Positions 1-8,716 of a DNA stretch of 46,509 nt are shown one piece after another. Under the pieces are notes generated by a model. The model ran no database searches. It had not been told where the DNA came from and saw only the letters and a program-made list of their open reading frames with translations. Origin of the DNA: an uncultured Acidimicrobiales bacterium. GTDB lineage: Bacteria > Actinomycetota > Acidimicrobiia > Acidimicrobiales > SHLQ01. The position numbers and the translations under genes are program-made. The stretch covers positions 1 through 46,509 of the forward strand of contig CALJDK010000113.1 of the NCBI GenBank assembly GCA_938023735.1, written 5' to 3'. Position 1 is the stretch's first letter; each line of letters opens with the position of its first letter.

Positions 1-1148
1 GCGTCGGCGGCGCTGGGACCGCCCGACTGTTCGACGTCGCGCTGCACAGCCTTCCGGGTGCGGCCGCTGGGGTGAAAGATCGTGAACAGCAGCAGACCAA
101 GCGCACCGATTCCGAGCGGCACGATCGCGTCGCCTTCGCCGGTGTAGGTGGGGTACAGCACGAAACCCGACAGCAGTGCCGTCCACAGCCACATGATGAT
201 CACACTGCGACGATGACCGTGGCCAAGTTTCACCAAGCGATGATGCAGGTGACCAAAGTCGGCGGTCGCCACGCCCTGTCCGCCAAATGAGCGACGAACG
301 ATTGCGAAGAACACGTCGACAAACGGAACCGCAAGTATCACCAGCGGAATGAAAATTGGGGCGAAGAAGAAGTACGACTGTCCGTAGAAGCCTGCCGAGG
401 TGCGTCCACCGACCGACATGGTGGAAGCCGCCATCAACAGACCCAGCAGCAAGGCCCCACCATCGCCCATGAAGATCTTGGCCGGGTGCACGTTGTGGGG
501 AAGAAAGCCGATGACCAGACCAAGCGTGATGATGGCGATGAGCGCACCGGGGTTACCCGGAAAGATGATCTCGGCGTCGCCAAGACGCAGCGAGTAGAGA
601 AAGAAGGTTGCCGATGCGATAGCCACGATTCCGGCGGCTAGGCCATCGAGACCATCGATGAGGTTGACCGCGTTGGCCATTCCGACCACCCAAAGCACGG
701 TGAGAAGCGCCGACCAGTCCGACGAGAGCGTTACGAGCTCGAAGAACGGCACCCGGAAGAACAACAAGCTCACACCGGCAAACGACAAAATGCTGGCCGC
801 AACGACCATGCCGGCAATCTTCGCGGGCGCAGAGATGTCGCGTAGATCGTCATAGACGCCCACACCAAAGATCCAAACCGCCGCGAACGCCACACCAACA
901 AGCTCGGTACCGGATGCGAAGACCGCTTCGAAGTCGCTCATTTGCGACGCCGTCAGCATGGCGGCAAGCAGGCCGAAGACCATCGCGACCCCGCCGAGCG
1001 TGGCGATGGGTTCGTCATGAGCCATTCGTTCGTCGGGAGCGGCAACATGACCCCAACGTTCAGCAAAGAACTGAACCAGCGGAGTCGTTACCAACGTAAC
1101 GATTGCTGCGACGGCAAGAATGATGCCGTAGGAAGCAACGGATGGCAC
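1..1148 (-). CDS. WecA/TagO-family polyprenyl-phosphate sugar-1-phosphate transferase (3' end cut off)
   Basis: This membrane enzyme would move a sugar-1-phosphate (GlcNAc-1-P in WecA/TagO) onto a polyprenyl phosphate at the inner face of the membrane, starting a cell-wall polymer. My reverse-strand translation gives 382 codons of hydrophobic sequence with no stop. It carries the family signatures NAVNLIDGLDGLAAG (about residue 157), FMGDGGALLLG (about 224) and an HxHHR motif, GHLHHRLVKLGH (about 298). The family belongs to the MraY superfamily, but the HxHHR motif favours WecA over MraY. The GTG start at 1148 is the first possible start after an in-frame stop, and a GGGGGAG ribosome-binding site lies about 11 bases upstream. 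It lies 79 bases after glyA on the same strand. In many actinobacteria this gene sits between glyA and the ATP synthase operon. The exact sugar cannot be told. Confidence 0.88.
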   Translation of the reverse strand, partial: MPSVASYGIILAVAAIVTLVTTPLVQFFAERWGHVAAPDERMAHDEPIATLGGVAMVFGLLAAMLTASQMSDFEAVFASGTELVGVAFAAVWIFGVGVYDDLRDISAPAKIAGMVVAASILSFAGVSLLFFRVPFFELVTLSSDWSALLTVLWVVGMANAVNLIDGLDGLAAGIVAIASATFFLYSLRLGDAEIIFPGNPGALIAIITLGLVIGFLPHNVHPAKIFMGDGGALLLGLLMAASTMSVGGRTSAGFYGQSYFFFAPIFIPLVILAVPFVDVFFAIVRRSFGGQGVATADFGHLHHRLVKLGHGHRRSVIIMWLWTALLSGFVLYPTYTGEGDAIVPLGIGALGLLLFTIFHPSGRTRKAVQRDVEQSGGPSAAD

Positions 1149-1227
1149 AGCTACGCAGACTCCCCCACGCTGGTGCGTGCAGACGCGTCGGCAAATGCTT
1201 GCTTCGTCATGGTTGATCTATCGGTCA

Positions 1228-2469
1228 TTAGTTGTACGGCGTGAACTTACCGCAAAGCGTAGCCACATCGGCGCGTACCTGCGCCAAAGCATCATCATCG
1301 TCGCGACTGCGCAGTGCTCGGGTGATGAGATCGCCGATCTCTGACATCTCGGCTTCCTGCATTCCCTGAGTAGTTACCGCCGGCGTACCGATTCGGACAC
1401 CACTGGTGACAAAGGGCGATCGCGGATCGTCGGGGATGGTGTTCTTGTTGAGCGTGATGCCCGACCGATCGAGGACTTCCTGGGCCACCTTGCCGGTGAG
1501 CTCTTCATCGAAGGTCCGCAGATCGAGCAGCAGAAGGTGGTTGTCGGTTCCGCCGCTGACGAGCCGGAATCCATTGGTGCCCAGCGATTCCGCAAGGGCC
1601 GCCGCGTTCTTGACGATCTGGGCGGCGTAGTCGGCGAACTCGGGCTGCTGCGCCTCGCGGAAGGCAACCGCCTTTGCCGCAATGATGTGTTCGAGCGGGC
1701 CGCCCTGAAGACCAGGGAAGATCGCCTTGTCCATCACCGGACCGAGCTCTTCGGTGGACAGGATGCAACCGCCCCGGGGACCACGAAGGGTCTTGTGGGT
1801 GGTGAAGGTAACCACATCGGCGAAGGGCACCGGGTTGGGGTGCACACCACCGGCGATGAGCCCAGCGATATGGGCAGCGTCGAACATGAAGTACGCACCG
1901 ACCTCATCGGCAATGGCGCGAATCGGCTCCGGGTCGATGATGCGGGGGTAGGCGGTGGCGCCAGCAATGATGAGCTTTGGCTTGTGTTCGAGCGCAACGG
2001 ATCGCATCTGTTCGTAGTCGATACGTTCGTCGCTTGCGGTGACGCCATACGAAACGAAGTTGTACAGCCGTCCGCTGAAGTTGACCGGCGATCCGTGGGT
2101 GAGATGGCCGCCATGATCGAGGCTGAGACCCATCACCGTGTCGCCGTGCTCGAGCAAACCGAGAAACACCGCAGCATTGGCGTTGGCGCCCGAGTGGGGC
2201 TGCACGTTGGCTGCCGCAGCTCCGAAGAGCTCCTTGATGCGGTCACGGGCAATGTCTTCGACCCGGTCGACGACCGAGTTGCCGCCGTAATACCGCTTTC
2301 CCGGGTAGCCCTCGGAGTACTTGTTGGTGAAGATTGAGCCCGAGGCCTCCATGACATCGGGCGACGTGAAGTTCTCGGATGCAATGAGCTGAAGGCCGGT
2401 GTTCTGGCGCTCGATCTCATCGTCGATGAGGCCAAATACTTCGGTGTCTCGGCTGGGTGACCACGGCAT
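1228..2469 (-). CDS. glyA: Serine hydroxymethyltransferase
   Basis: This PLP enzyme converts serine and tetrahydrofolate to glycine and 5,10-methylene-THF in the cytosol. It is the main source of one-carbon units. The family hallmark [12 protein letters not shown] is present, and its Lys (about residue 230 from the longest start) forms the Schiff base with [12 protein letters not shown] near the N-terminus and [10 protein letters not shown] are also typical. Length is normal (413 aa). An upstream ATG at 2481 is possible, but it abuts the AAGGA ribosome-binding site directly; the ATG at 2469 has that site about 11 bases away, so I chose it. The gene is followed by the wecA-like gene on the same strand, probably as one transcript. 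Confidence 0.97.
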   Translation of the reverse strand: MPWSPSRDTEVFGLIDDEIERQNTGLQLIASENFTSPDVMEASGSIFTNKYSEGYPGKRYYGGNSVVDRVEDIARDRIKELFGAAAANVQPHSGANANAAVFLGLLEHGDTVMGLSLDHGGHLTHGSPVNFSGRLYNFVSYGVTASDERIDYEQMRSVALEHKPKLIIAGATAYPRIIDPEPIRAIADEVGAYFMFDAAHIAGLIAGGVHPNPVPFADVVTFTTHKTLRGPRGGCILSTEELGPVMDKAIFPGLQGGPLEHIIAAKAVAFREAQQPEFADYAAQIVKNAAALAESLGTNGFRLVSGGTDNHLLLLDLRTFDEELTGKVAQEVLDRSGITLNKNTIPDDPRSPFVTSGVRIGTPAVTTQGMQEAEMSEIGDLITRALRSRDDDDALAQVRADVATLCGKFTPYN

Positions 2470-2537
2470 TGCGTTCCACATCCTTGGGTTCGGGTTTTCG
2501 GCCGGCGGGCTGTTGGAAGGCCTCCGACGGCACAGCT

Positions 2538-2553
2538 AACCAGAGTACTGGTT
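2538..2553 (-). other. Small perfect hairpin in the glyA leader
   Basis: AACCAG-AGTA-CTGGTT forms a 6-bp stem with a 4-base loop, about 70 bases upstream of the glyA start. No run of T follows in either direction, so an intrinsic terminator is unlikely. I see no recognisable riboswitch around it. It may be an operator or chance. Confidence 0.3.
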
Positions 2554-2689
2554 CGTAGCATTCGGTCGGCGCATCGGGCCGACGATTGCTGGGAGGCGAC
2601 ATTTGTTGGAAATTTCTTCCATCGCGCCTCTAACTAACAGTTGCGGTTGCGCGATTGTTGAAGTTGGCTAGGGGACAAACGGAAACATC

Positions 2690-3451
2690 ATGAAACAACA
2701 GGGGGCGCTGCTCCGACAGCGAGGACATGGCGCACATAGTAAGGCCGGTCGCGTCGCGACCCGAGTCAAAGTGATGGTCGAGCAAGCTGCATCGGGTGAG
2801 TTTGCACATGTTCGCGATGATCTCGGCGGATGGATTTCGTCGAGCACCGTTTCGATCGGACTCTGCCGAGATTTCGAGAAGGATTACCCTGAACCCCCGA
2901 ATCGAATTGGTCTTCGTGCCGTAAGGGTCGACGATGCCATGGCCGAACGAGTCTTCGATACCTCGGGTCTGCGCGACCGCGATAAGCAGTTCCTCGATCG
3001 TCGCCGCGTCATCTGGGAGACCGGATTCCGACCGGCCTATGTGGCAGTCAACGTCGATGATGTGCCGGTGTATCTGTCGTGGTTTATCGGCCACGACCAC
3101 GCTGAGCTCGCTCGCAGCTACTGGGGCCCGCTCTTCCCCGAAATCGTTCCTGAGCTCATGATTGGTGAAGGTGCTTGGGTACCGCCTGACTACCGAAAAC
3201 GAGGGGTCATGCGCGAGGGAATGTACGTGTGTACCGAGGCGGCAAAAGCCGATTTTGCGCCCGGCGTTCGTTATGTGGTGGCCTATGCCGAACACACCAA
3301 CTCGGGCGCGGTGGTGGGCACGCACTACGCAGGTTTCGACGTTGTTTCCCGGCGAACCGAGACGTGGCGAATGGGTCGCCGCAGCGTGAGCTTCGAACCC
3401 GCCACCGAAGGCGATTTCTCGGTCTTCGACGACATCGATCTCACCAGCTAG
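2690..3451 (+). CDS. GNAT-like protein of unknown substrate
   Basis: A 253-residue soluble protein with no signal peptide or membrane segment. The middle and C-terminal part resembles a GCN5-related N-acetyltransferase: a beta strand leading into VPPDYRKRGVMREGMYV (the R-x-x-G-x acetyl-CoA loop followed by a helix), then VRYVVAYAEHTNSGAVVGTHYAGF, like the strand and 'N-x-x-(S/A)' helix of GNAT motif B. The first 70 residues are not recognised. The start is uncertain: ATG 2690 has only a weak GGA upstream, and ATG 2774 would remove a basic 28-residue leader. It is transcribed divergently from glyA and converges on the UDP-glucose dehydrogenase gene, so it stands alone. Substrate unknown; assignment to GNAT is tentative. 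Confidence 0.55.
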   Translation: MKQQGALLRQRGHGAHSKAGRVATRVKVMVEQAASGEFAHVRDDLGGWISSSTVSIGLCRDFEKDYPEPPNRIGLRAVRVDDAMAERVFDTSGLRDRDKQFLDRRRVIWETGFRPAYVAVNVDDVPVYLSWFIGHDHAELARSYWGPLFPEIVPELMIGEGAWVPPDYRKRGVMREGMYVCTEAAKADFAPGVRYVVAYAEHTNSGAVVGTHYAGFDVVSRRTETWRMGRRSVSFEPATEGDFSVFDDIDLTS

Positions 3452-3529
3452 CCATACTCAGGTAAACTGTCCGCATGGGCGTTGAACGTCGACCAGCCCT
3501 TGCTGCTCGACGCCTAACCGAGCCGATCG

Positions 3530-4861
3530 TTACCGTCCGATCCCGGCGTAGGTGTCGAAGTCGTCGACGTTGAACATGCGACGACCATCGACCACTGGCG
3601 GCTGCGGGCTGACACCGGCAAGCTTCTGCGGCAGATCTTTGTACTCGGGCCAGGTGGTTACCACCATGACGCCCTCGGCGCCGGCAAGTGCGGTGTCGAG
3701 GTTCTCGTCGTAGGTGATGCTGTCGCCAAAGTCAGGGCGAATACCGTCGAGGGCGATGGGGTCGTGCACGGTGACGGTTGCACCCGCATCGACGAGGTGG
3801 CGGATGATCGGAATCGACGGCGACTCGCGCACATCGTCGGTTCCAGGCTTAAACGCACAGCCAAGAACGGTAACGGCCTTATCTTTGAGGTCGCCGAGGC
3901 TCTCCTGAAGCAGCTCGACCATGCGCACCGGCTGGCGCTCGTTGACATCGATGACAGCATCGAGCACATGCGGGAACGAACCCTTGGCTTTTCCGTGCGC
4001 AACCAGCGCCTTGACGTCCTTCGGGAAGCACGAGCCACCGAATCCGGGGCCGGCCATCACGTAGGTGAGGAACGACGGGTTCAAACGTCCGCCGTCGTCG
4101 AGAATCGGGTTGAAGCGGTGGTCGAGGTGCACACCCTGCATGACCTCGACAACATCGACGCCAACCGCGCTCGAGATGTTGCCGATTTCGTTGGCGAAGG
4201 AGATAAGCGTGGCCAACAGCGAGTTGGCGGTGTACTTGATCATCTCGGCGGTGCGAGGGGTGGTGGTCATCTTGTCGACGTCGGCAAACGGTGCGTACAT
4301 CTCCTGCATCACCTCGAGCGTGCGCTCGTCGATGCCGCCCATCACGATCCGGTCGGGATCCATGAAGTCGGGAATCGCCACGCCTTCACGAAGAAACTCG
4401 GGGTTCATGCCAACGCCGAAATCGACGCCCGCGGTTTTGCCTGAAGCTTCTTCAAGCAGCGGAAGCACCACATCTTCGGTGGTGCCAGGAACCACGGTGC
4501 TCTTGACGATGACCACGTGGTAGTCGTCTTTGTCGGCAAGAACCTCGCCGATCTGGGTGGCGACGGCGCGGATGAACTGCAGGTCGATCTCGTCACCCTT
4601 GTAGGGGGTTCCGACAGCGATAAGCGACGCCGAACTCTCCATCACGGCGGCCCGAAGGTCGCCAGTGGCATTGAGGCTCGTGCCAACGTGTTCGGCCATC
4701 AGTTCGGGCAGGCCGTCCTCGTGGATCGGCGGGATGCCGTTGTTGATGTCGGTGACCCGCTGTGGGTTGATGTCGACACAGGTGACTTTGTGGCCCTTGG
4801 CGGCCAGGCATGCGCCTGACACCAGGCCGACGTATCCGGTTCCTACAACAGAGATCTGCAT
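3530..4861 (-). CDS. ugd: UDP-glucose 6-dehydrogenase
   Basis: Oxidises UDP-glucose twice with NAD+ to UDP-glucuronate, a precursor of acidic surface sugars and of UDP-xylose. Seen: N-terminal Rossmann motif GTGYVG at residues 7-12; VGTPYKGD; STVVPGTT; NPEFLREG; and the catalytic cysteine loop GPGFGGSCFPKD with Cys278. The C-terminal UDP-binding domain ends with VDGRRMFN. Length (443 aa) is normal. GDP-mannose dehydrogenases share this fold, but the neighbouring UXS-like gene, 68 bases upstream on the same strand, fits a UDP-glucose to UDP-glucuronate to UDP-xylose route. An AAGG ribosome-binding site lies about 8 bases before the ATG. Confidence 0.93.
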   Translation of the reverse strand: MQISVVGTGYVGLVSGACLAAKGHKVTCVDINPQRVTDINNGIPPIHEDGLPELMAEHVGTSLNATGDLRAAVMESSASLIAVGTPYKGDEIDLQFIRAVATQIGEVLADKDDYHVVIVKSTVVPGTTEDVVLPLLEEASGKTAGVDFGVGMNPEFLREGVAIPDFMDPDRIVMGGIDERTLEVMQEMYAPFADVDKMTTTPRTAEMIKYTANSLLATLISFANEIGNISSAVGVDVVEVMQGVHLDHRFNPILDDGGRLNPSFLTYVMAGPGFGGSCFPKDVKALVAHGKAKGSFPHVLDAVIDVNERQPVRMVELLQESLGDLKDKAVTVLGCAFKPGTDDVRESPSIPIIRHLVDAGATVTVHDPIALDGIRPDFGDSITYDENLDTALAGAEGVMVVTTWPEYKDLPQKLAGVSPQPPVVDGRRMFNVDDFDTYAGIGR

Positions 4862-4929
4862 GAGTTTTGCCTTGAAGTGATGGAGATGGCTTGCGTAATG
4901 AAAAGAGGTTGCGTTGGTTCGGAGCGCTG

Positions 4930-6042
4930 CTAGCGGTTACCCGAGTACCAGGCGAGAGAGCGCTCGATACCTTCCTCGAAGGTCACCTTGGGCTCATAGC
5001 CAAGCTCGGTGCGAGCCTTTTCGATGATTGGGCAACGCCGGTTGGGGTTGTCGGTGAGGTATTCGGGGTCGTCGCTGACACCGCGCACAACCTTGCCGGT
5101 CCAGCCGTGTTGCTCGGTACCAAGCTTGGCGACGGTATCGGCCAGGTACGACATCGAAATTTCGGGAGTTTCGGTACCGATGTTGTAGGCCTCGCCCGGG
5201 CGTCCGCGAAACAAGATCCGGTAGTAGCCGGCGATCGAGTCGGAGATGTAGCAAAAGGTTCGGGTGGCCGAGCCGTCGCTGAGGAGCACGATGTCCTCGC
5301 CGTTGAAGATGTTGCGAGCGAAATCGGGAAGGACTCGACCATCGTTGATGTTGAGTCCGGGACCGTAGTTGTTGAACGGGCGGGCGGTGACCATTGGAAG
5401 ACCATGTTGCTGAGCGAAGTTCACCGCGAGGGTTTCGCCGTAGCGCTTGGACTCGTCGTAGCAGGCTCGAGGACCGGTGCACGACACGTTGCCGCGGTAG
5501 GTCTCGGGGGTGGGGATGTTGTCGGGGTCGGGATCGCCGTAGATCTCCGAGGTCGAGTAGAACAGGAAGCTCTCGAGCGGCTTGCCCTTGTCGGCCTGGG
5601 CCTTGGCGTACTCGAGCAGGTGACGGAAACCAATGACGTTGGCGTCCATCGTTTCGATTGGATACTCGCGGTAGAAGATCGGCGAGGCGATCGACGCGGC
5701 GTGGATCAGGAAGTCGACGTCGCCCATCTCCGGCGGAGGCGGCTCGATGATGTCGTGCTTCACCAGCGTCAGCGCAGGATCATCTTCGAGATTCTTCAGC
5801 CATTCGGGAAGACCACGTACGAAGTTGTCGTACACAACAAGGTCGACCGGATCGCCTTCGTTGTGGTGCTCGTTCCAGTGCAGCACACCCTTCACCAGGT
5901 AGTAGCCGAGGAATCCGGCGCCACCGGTAATGAGGAGTCGCTTGCCGGAAAGTCGCGGGAAGTCTTCGGCCAGGTCGGCCGAAAGGTTTTCGAGGTCGCT
6001 GAACACGACATCTTCTGCGGTCATCGGTGAGGTGACGTTCAC
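4930..6042 (-). CDS. uxs: NAD-dependent SDR epimerase/decarboxylase, probably UDP-glucuronate decarboxylase
   Basis: An extended short-chain dehydrogenase acting on a nucleotide sugar. It has the NAD-binding GGAGFLG (residues 40-46), STSEIYG with the catalytic Ser/Thr, and CYDESKRYGE with Tyr195 and Lys199. That form is close to the CYDEGKR signature of UDP-xylose synthases, as are the RPFNNYGP and YISDSIAGYY stretches. The product would be UDP-xylose or a relative, using UDP-glucuronate from the next gene. The 30-residue N-terminal extension is unusual. Start: GTG at 6042 with AAGGAG about 11 bases upstream. Other NDP-sugar dehydratases cannot be excluded without alignment; it does not look like a CDP-glucose 4,6-dehydratase. 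Confidence 0.8.
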   Translation of the reverse strand: MNVTSPMTAEDVVFSDLENLSADLAEDFPRLSGKRLLITGGAGFLGYYLVKGVLHWNEHHNEGDPVDLVVYDNFVRGLPEWLKNLEDDPALTLVKHDIIEPPPPEMGDVDFLIHAASIASPIFYREYPIETMDANVIGFRHLLEYAKAQADKGKPLESFLFYSTSEIYGDPDPDNIPTPETYRGNVSCTGPRACYDESKRYGETLAVNFAQQHGLPMVTARPFNNYGPGLNINDGRVLPDFARNIFNGEDIVLLSDGSATRTFCYISDSIAGYYRILFRGRPGEAYNIGTETPEISMSYLADTVAKLGTEQHGWTGKVVRGVSDDPEYLTDNPNRRCPIIEKARTELGYEPKVTFEEGIERSLAWYSGNR

Positions 6043-6240
6043 GGGAAACGCGGCTCCTTGTGTGAGCTGTTATGGGGAAGAGATTGCAAACAGATACAGC
6101 AGTATCGAGAAGGTTCTGGATGGTCGAGGCGAACTGTGGCCCAAGACTGTGTATCCATCGGCCGTTTCTCGAGGGAACTAAACACTCAAACCTAGGGCTA
6201 TATGTTCGCTCATCGGTGGCACATTCCAGTTCCGTCGCCG

Positions 6241-6256
6241 TGGGGAACGATCCCCA
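6241..6256 (+). other. Inverted repeat in the divergent uxs / oxidoreductase promoter region
   Basis: TGGGGA-ACGA-TCCCCA is a perfect 6-bp inverted repeat, 46 bases before the rightward start at 6303. It sits between two divergent sugar-nucleotide genes and could be an operator. No T run follows it. Confidence 0.35.
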
Positions 6257-6290
6257 GATTGTGGCTCAACTCAACGCCGAATCGCGCCGT

Positions 6291-6302
6291 TATCTTGTGC
6301 AT
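6291..6302 (+). promoter_or_regulatory. Predicted leaderless promoter -10 (TATCTT) directly before the start at 6303
   Basis: TATCTT at 6291-6296 matches the actinobacterial -10 TANNNT and ends 6 bases before ATG 6303. Transcription would then begin at the start codon itself. There is no ribosome-binding site before this ATG, which fits. Confidence 0.55.
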
Positions 6303-7583
6303 ATGGGAATTTGGAATCGAATGAGCCGTCGCGCCGACGAAGTTGGCGAAGCAAAGATCGCAATTATCGGTGCCGGGTATGTGGGCACCTCGATCGTGAA
6401 TCAGCTGGTGCGTGCGCCAGCCATGCGTCCTGCACTGGTGGTGAACCGCACCGCTGACCGCGCCGTCGAGGCCTACAAGCTGGCCGGTTTCTCCGCCGAC
6501 GATGTAGTGATGAGCAACGACGTTGGCGAACTCGCCGACGCTATCAACGCTGGCAAGCCTGCCTACACCGAGTCATACGAACCGGTCGCCAGCCTGCCGA
6601 TCGACATCATGGTTGAAGCCACCGGTGCGCTCGACTACGGCGCTCGCGCCATTCTGGCCAGCCTCGATGCCGGCCAGGACGTCGTTTCGTTCAACGCCGA
6701 GATCGACGGCCTGCTCGCCTACACCTTCCACGAGCGAGCCAAGGCAAGCGGTGCGGTGTACTCGATTGCCGATGGCGATCAGCCGGGCGTGATCCTTCGG
6801 GTTATCCAGGACATCGGCGGCTGGGGATTCCATCCCACTGTCACCCTCAACTGCAAGCGTCACCTCAACGTGCACCAAACCCCCGATTCGGGTGCGGCGT
6901 ACAGCGACCGCGACAAGACCAGCGCCATCATGACCACGTCGTTTGGCGATGGCACCAAGATGCAGGTGGAGATGGCTGTTGTTGCCAATGCCACCGGCAT
7001 GATCCCCGACGTACGCGGCATGCACGGCATCCAAACCATGGTCGAAAAGGCTGCGATCGACATTCCAGCCGCCATCACCCCTTCAAAGATGGACTCCCCC
7101 GGTGTCGTCGACTTCACCCATCAGGGCGACTTCGCTGCTGGTGTGGGGGTAGTTGCTCGCCACGAGACCCACGCCCTCATCGAAACGCCGATGCGCTTCT
7201 ACAAGATGGGCGATGGTCCCGACTACTTTTTCTTCCGTCCGTATCACCTGGTACATCTTGAGCTTCCGCTGACTCTGGCCGACGTGATTCTCGACCGTGA
7301 GCCGTTGGCTACCGTCGACGCTCCCCACGTTGCCGAGGTGGTAGCAATGGCCAAGAAGGACCTCTCCCCCGGCGAAGAGCTCGACTGCATCGGCGGCTTC
7401 ACTGCCTACGGTCTGGTCGACACCGCCGAGAACGCAGCTGGCATCCTGCCAATTGGTTTGGTCCAGTACGCCAAGGTCACCGGTGCCATGAGCCAGGACG
7501 ACCCGATTTCGCTCGACAACGTCGAACTCGATGAATCGGTCGACGTGGTGAAGCTGTGGCGTGCCCAGCTCGAGATGAGCTGA
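6303..7583 (+). CDS. NAD(P)-dependent oxidoreductase with C-terminal SAF domain (DXR-like/DRL type)
   Basis: 426 residues. The N-terminus is a Rossmann domain (IAIIGAGYVGTS, residues 19-30). The middle resembles the homoserine-dehydrogenase-like catalytic domain (EATGALDYGARA, DGDQPGV). The C-terminal part, DAPHVAEVVAMAKKDLSPGEELD onward, reads like a SAF domain. This architecture is that of the DRL (DXR-like) enzymes, first described in Brucella as an alternative to DXR in isoprenoid synthesis, and of relatives found in surface-sugar clusters. Placement beside an RmlC-like epimerase and near rfbF favours a deoxysugar role. The reading frame stays open upstream to 6072, but homologous sequence begins near MGIWNR and a -10 box lies 6 bases before this ATG. 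The next gene follows after 13 bases. Confidence 0.72.
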   Translation: MGIWNRMSRRADEVGEAKIAIIGAGYVGTSIVNQLVRAPAMRPALVVNRTADRAVEAYKLAGFSADDVVMSNDVGELADAINAGKPAYTESYEPVASLPIDIMVEATGALDYGARAILASLDAGQDVVSFNAEIDGLLAYTFHERAKASGAVYSIADGDQPGVILRVIQDIGGWGFHPTVTLNCKRHLNVHQTPDSGAAYSDRDKTSAIMTTSFGDGTKMQVEMAVVANATGMIPDVRGMHGIQTMVEKAAIDIPAAITPSKMDSPGVVDFTHQGDFAAGVGVVARHETHALIETPMRFYKMGDGPDYFFFRPYHLVHLELPLTLADVILDREPLATVDAPHVAEVVAMAKKDLSPGEELDCIGGFTAYGLVDTAENAAGILPIGLVQYAKVTGAMSQDDPISLDNVELDESVDVVKLWRAQLEMS

Positions 7584-7596
7584 GTCGAGCAACCTG

Positions 7597-8121
7597 ATGA
7601 AGTTCACCGAGACCCCACTTGCCGGCGCGTTTGTTGTCGAGCTCGAACCGATCTCTGATGACCGAGGTTTCTTTGGTCGGGCCTGGTGCCGCGAAGAATT
7701 TGAGGCCAACGGTCTGGTTTCCCAGATCGAGCAGATGAACCTGTCGAACAATCTCACCAAGGGCACCTTCCGCGGCCTGCACTGGCAGGATCCGCCGCAT
7801 GAGGAGATCAAGTTCTTCCGTTGCGTCAAAGGTGCGACGTTCAACACCATCGTCGACATGCGTCCCGACTCCCCCACCTACACCAAGTGGTTTGGTGTGG
7901 AGCTCTCAGTCGACAACCACAAAGCGCTGTATGTGCCCGGCCAATTCGCCAACGGCTACATGGCGCTCACCGACAACGCCGAGGCGCTCTACACGGTGAG
8001 TCGCCCCTACACCCCTGGTGTCGAACGAGGCCTCAGGGTCGACGACCCGGCCTTGGGTATTGAGCTGCCAATCGAGATCACCTCGATGAGCGACAAAGAC
8101 AAAGCCTGGGATTTGCTCTAA
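7597..8121 (+). CDS. rfbC: RmlC-type nucleotide-sugar 3,5-epimerase
   Basis: A 174-residue cupin of the dTDP-4-dehydrorhamnose 3,5-epimerase family, which epimerises C3 and C5 of 4-keto-6-deoxy sugars bound to a nucleotide. Seen: DDRGFFGRAW, the substrate loop GTFRGLHWQ with the catalytic His62, and ALYTVSRPYTPGVERGLRVDDP with the conserved Tyr132. Length is slightly short but normal for the family. It follows the SAF oxidoreductase by 13 bases, so the two are co-transcribed. No rmlA, rmlB or rmlD is present here. With rfbF nearby, the substrate may be a CDP-linked rather than dTDP-linked sugar (inference). Confidence 0.85.
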   Translation: MKFTETPLAGAFVVELEPISDDRGFFGRAWCREEFEANGLVSQIEQMNLSNNLTKGTFRGLHWQDPPHEEIKFFRCVKGATFNTIVDMRPDSPTYTKWFGVELSVDNHKALYVPGQFANGYMALTDNAEALYTVSRPYTPGVERGLRVDDPALGIELPIEITSMSDKDKAWDLL

Positions 8122-8126
8122 CTCTG

Positions 8127-8250
8127 GTCAGTCGTTCGCAAGCTCACTCCTTCCACGCTTCGCTATCTCCGTCGACCTGCGCTCGCCGGCCTTGCTAGCG
8201 CGGCGGCACGACACAAACCTTCGTCGCCGGTCAGTCTTCGCTATCTCACC
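8127..8250. repeat. Degenerate direct repeats downstream of the RmlC-like gene
   Basis: TTCGCTATCTC occurs at 8159-8169 and 8237-8247. A longer, looser match (GGTCAGTC then TTCGC and TCAC) links about 8127-8150 to about 8229-8250. No gene is visible. It looks like decayed repeat DNA at the 3' ends of two converging genes. Confidence 0.4.
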
Positions 8251-8254
8251 TCGC

Positions 8255-8329
8255 GCGCGACACTGGTGTCAGACACGAGTGTCGCGCCTTTGTCGTTCGC
8301 GACACAGGTGTCAGACACGAGTGTCGCGC
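8255..8329. terminator. Tandem pair of nested inverted repeats at a convergent gene junction
   Basis: Copy 1 (8255-8287) has 10-bp arms GCGCGACACT and AGTGTCGCGC around an inner near-palindrome GGTGTCAGACACG. Copy 2 (8298-8328) has 8-bp arms CGCGACAC and GTGTCGCG around the same 13-mer. A 23-base segment (8265-8287 and 8307-8329) is identical in both. Each copy is followed on the + strand by CTTT or CTTTT. The position between a rightward and a leftward gene suggests a bidirectional intrinsic terminator. Confidence 0.7.
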
Positions 8330-8360
8330 TTTTGGGTGTGAAACGCGATCAGATCGATGG

Positions 8361-8651
8361 CTAGTTGGGCTCTAGCCAGGTTCTGGTTATCTCTAGGACT
8401 TCGGCTTCGGGGATCGACCAGATATAGCACTCGACGTCGTTGAGTATCTCCTCGACCTGGCGGGCCGATCCCGACACCGCGGATATACCGATTTCGGTGC
8501 GCTGCCAGGTGTCCTGGTGGCCGACTTCGGCGATCGCAACCGGGAACCGTTTACGAACCGTCTCGATCAGCGACAACAACACCGACCGTTTGGCCTTCAG
8601 CGACGTCGCCTGCGGAATATGAAGCTCGACCGAAACCGCACAAACATGCAT
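8361..8651 (-). CDS. ylxP: YlxP/DUF503 family protein
   Basis: A 96-residue protein matching the DUF503 (YlxP) family: the N-terminal strand CAVSVELHIPQATSLKAKRSVLLSLIETVRKRFPVAIAEVG is the family signature, with SLKxKR. B. subtilis YlxP belongs to the nusA-infB-rbfA operon, and a role in ribosome assembly has been proposed. Here it lies alone among cell-surface genes, away from that operon. An upstream ATG at 8699 is in frame, but the family begins at the later Met (8651). No clear ribosome-binding site is seen at either start. Confidence 0.82.
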   Translation of the reverse strand: MHVCAVSVELHIPQATSLKAKRSVLLSLIETVRKRFPVAIAEVGHQDTWQRTEIGISAVSGSARQVEEILNDVECYIWSIPEAEVLEITRTWLEPN

Positions 8652-8716
8652 CGCCAAACGGTAGGCCCAATCGTGCCGGCACCATGCACGCACCGACATT
8701 GGCTCGGGACGCGAAT

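Noticed and set aside
2482..2689. A glycine or folate riboswitch upstream of glyA
   Set aside because: Only a small hairpin is present; none of the conserved cores of such riboswitches could be recognised.
3475..3573. A 32-codon frame starting at ATG 3475 with TAAACT 6 bases upstream, resembling a leaderless gene
   Set aside because: It overlaps the end of ugd, and the product is Arg-rich and unlike a protein. The -10-like box is notable but may be chance.
4891..6030. A 379-codon open frame on the + strand across the uxs-like gene
   Set aside because: It mirrors the real leftward gene, has no domain, and is Val/Gly/Asp-rich as expected from antisense reading of GC-rich codons. The other long antisense frames (1537-2337, 22996-24111, 45377-46435) are rejected for the same reason.
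4930..6042. CDP-glucose 4,6-dehydratase (RfbG), which would complete an rfbF pathway
   Set aside because: The sequence has the CYDESKR signature and layout of UDP-glucuronate decarboxylases, and lacks the GHTGFKG-type N-terminus of RfbG.
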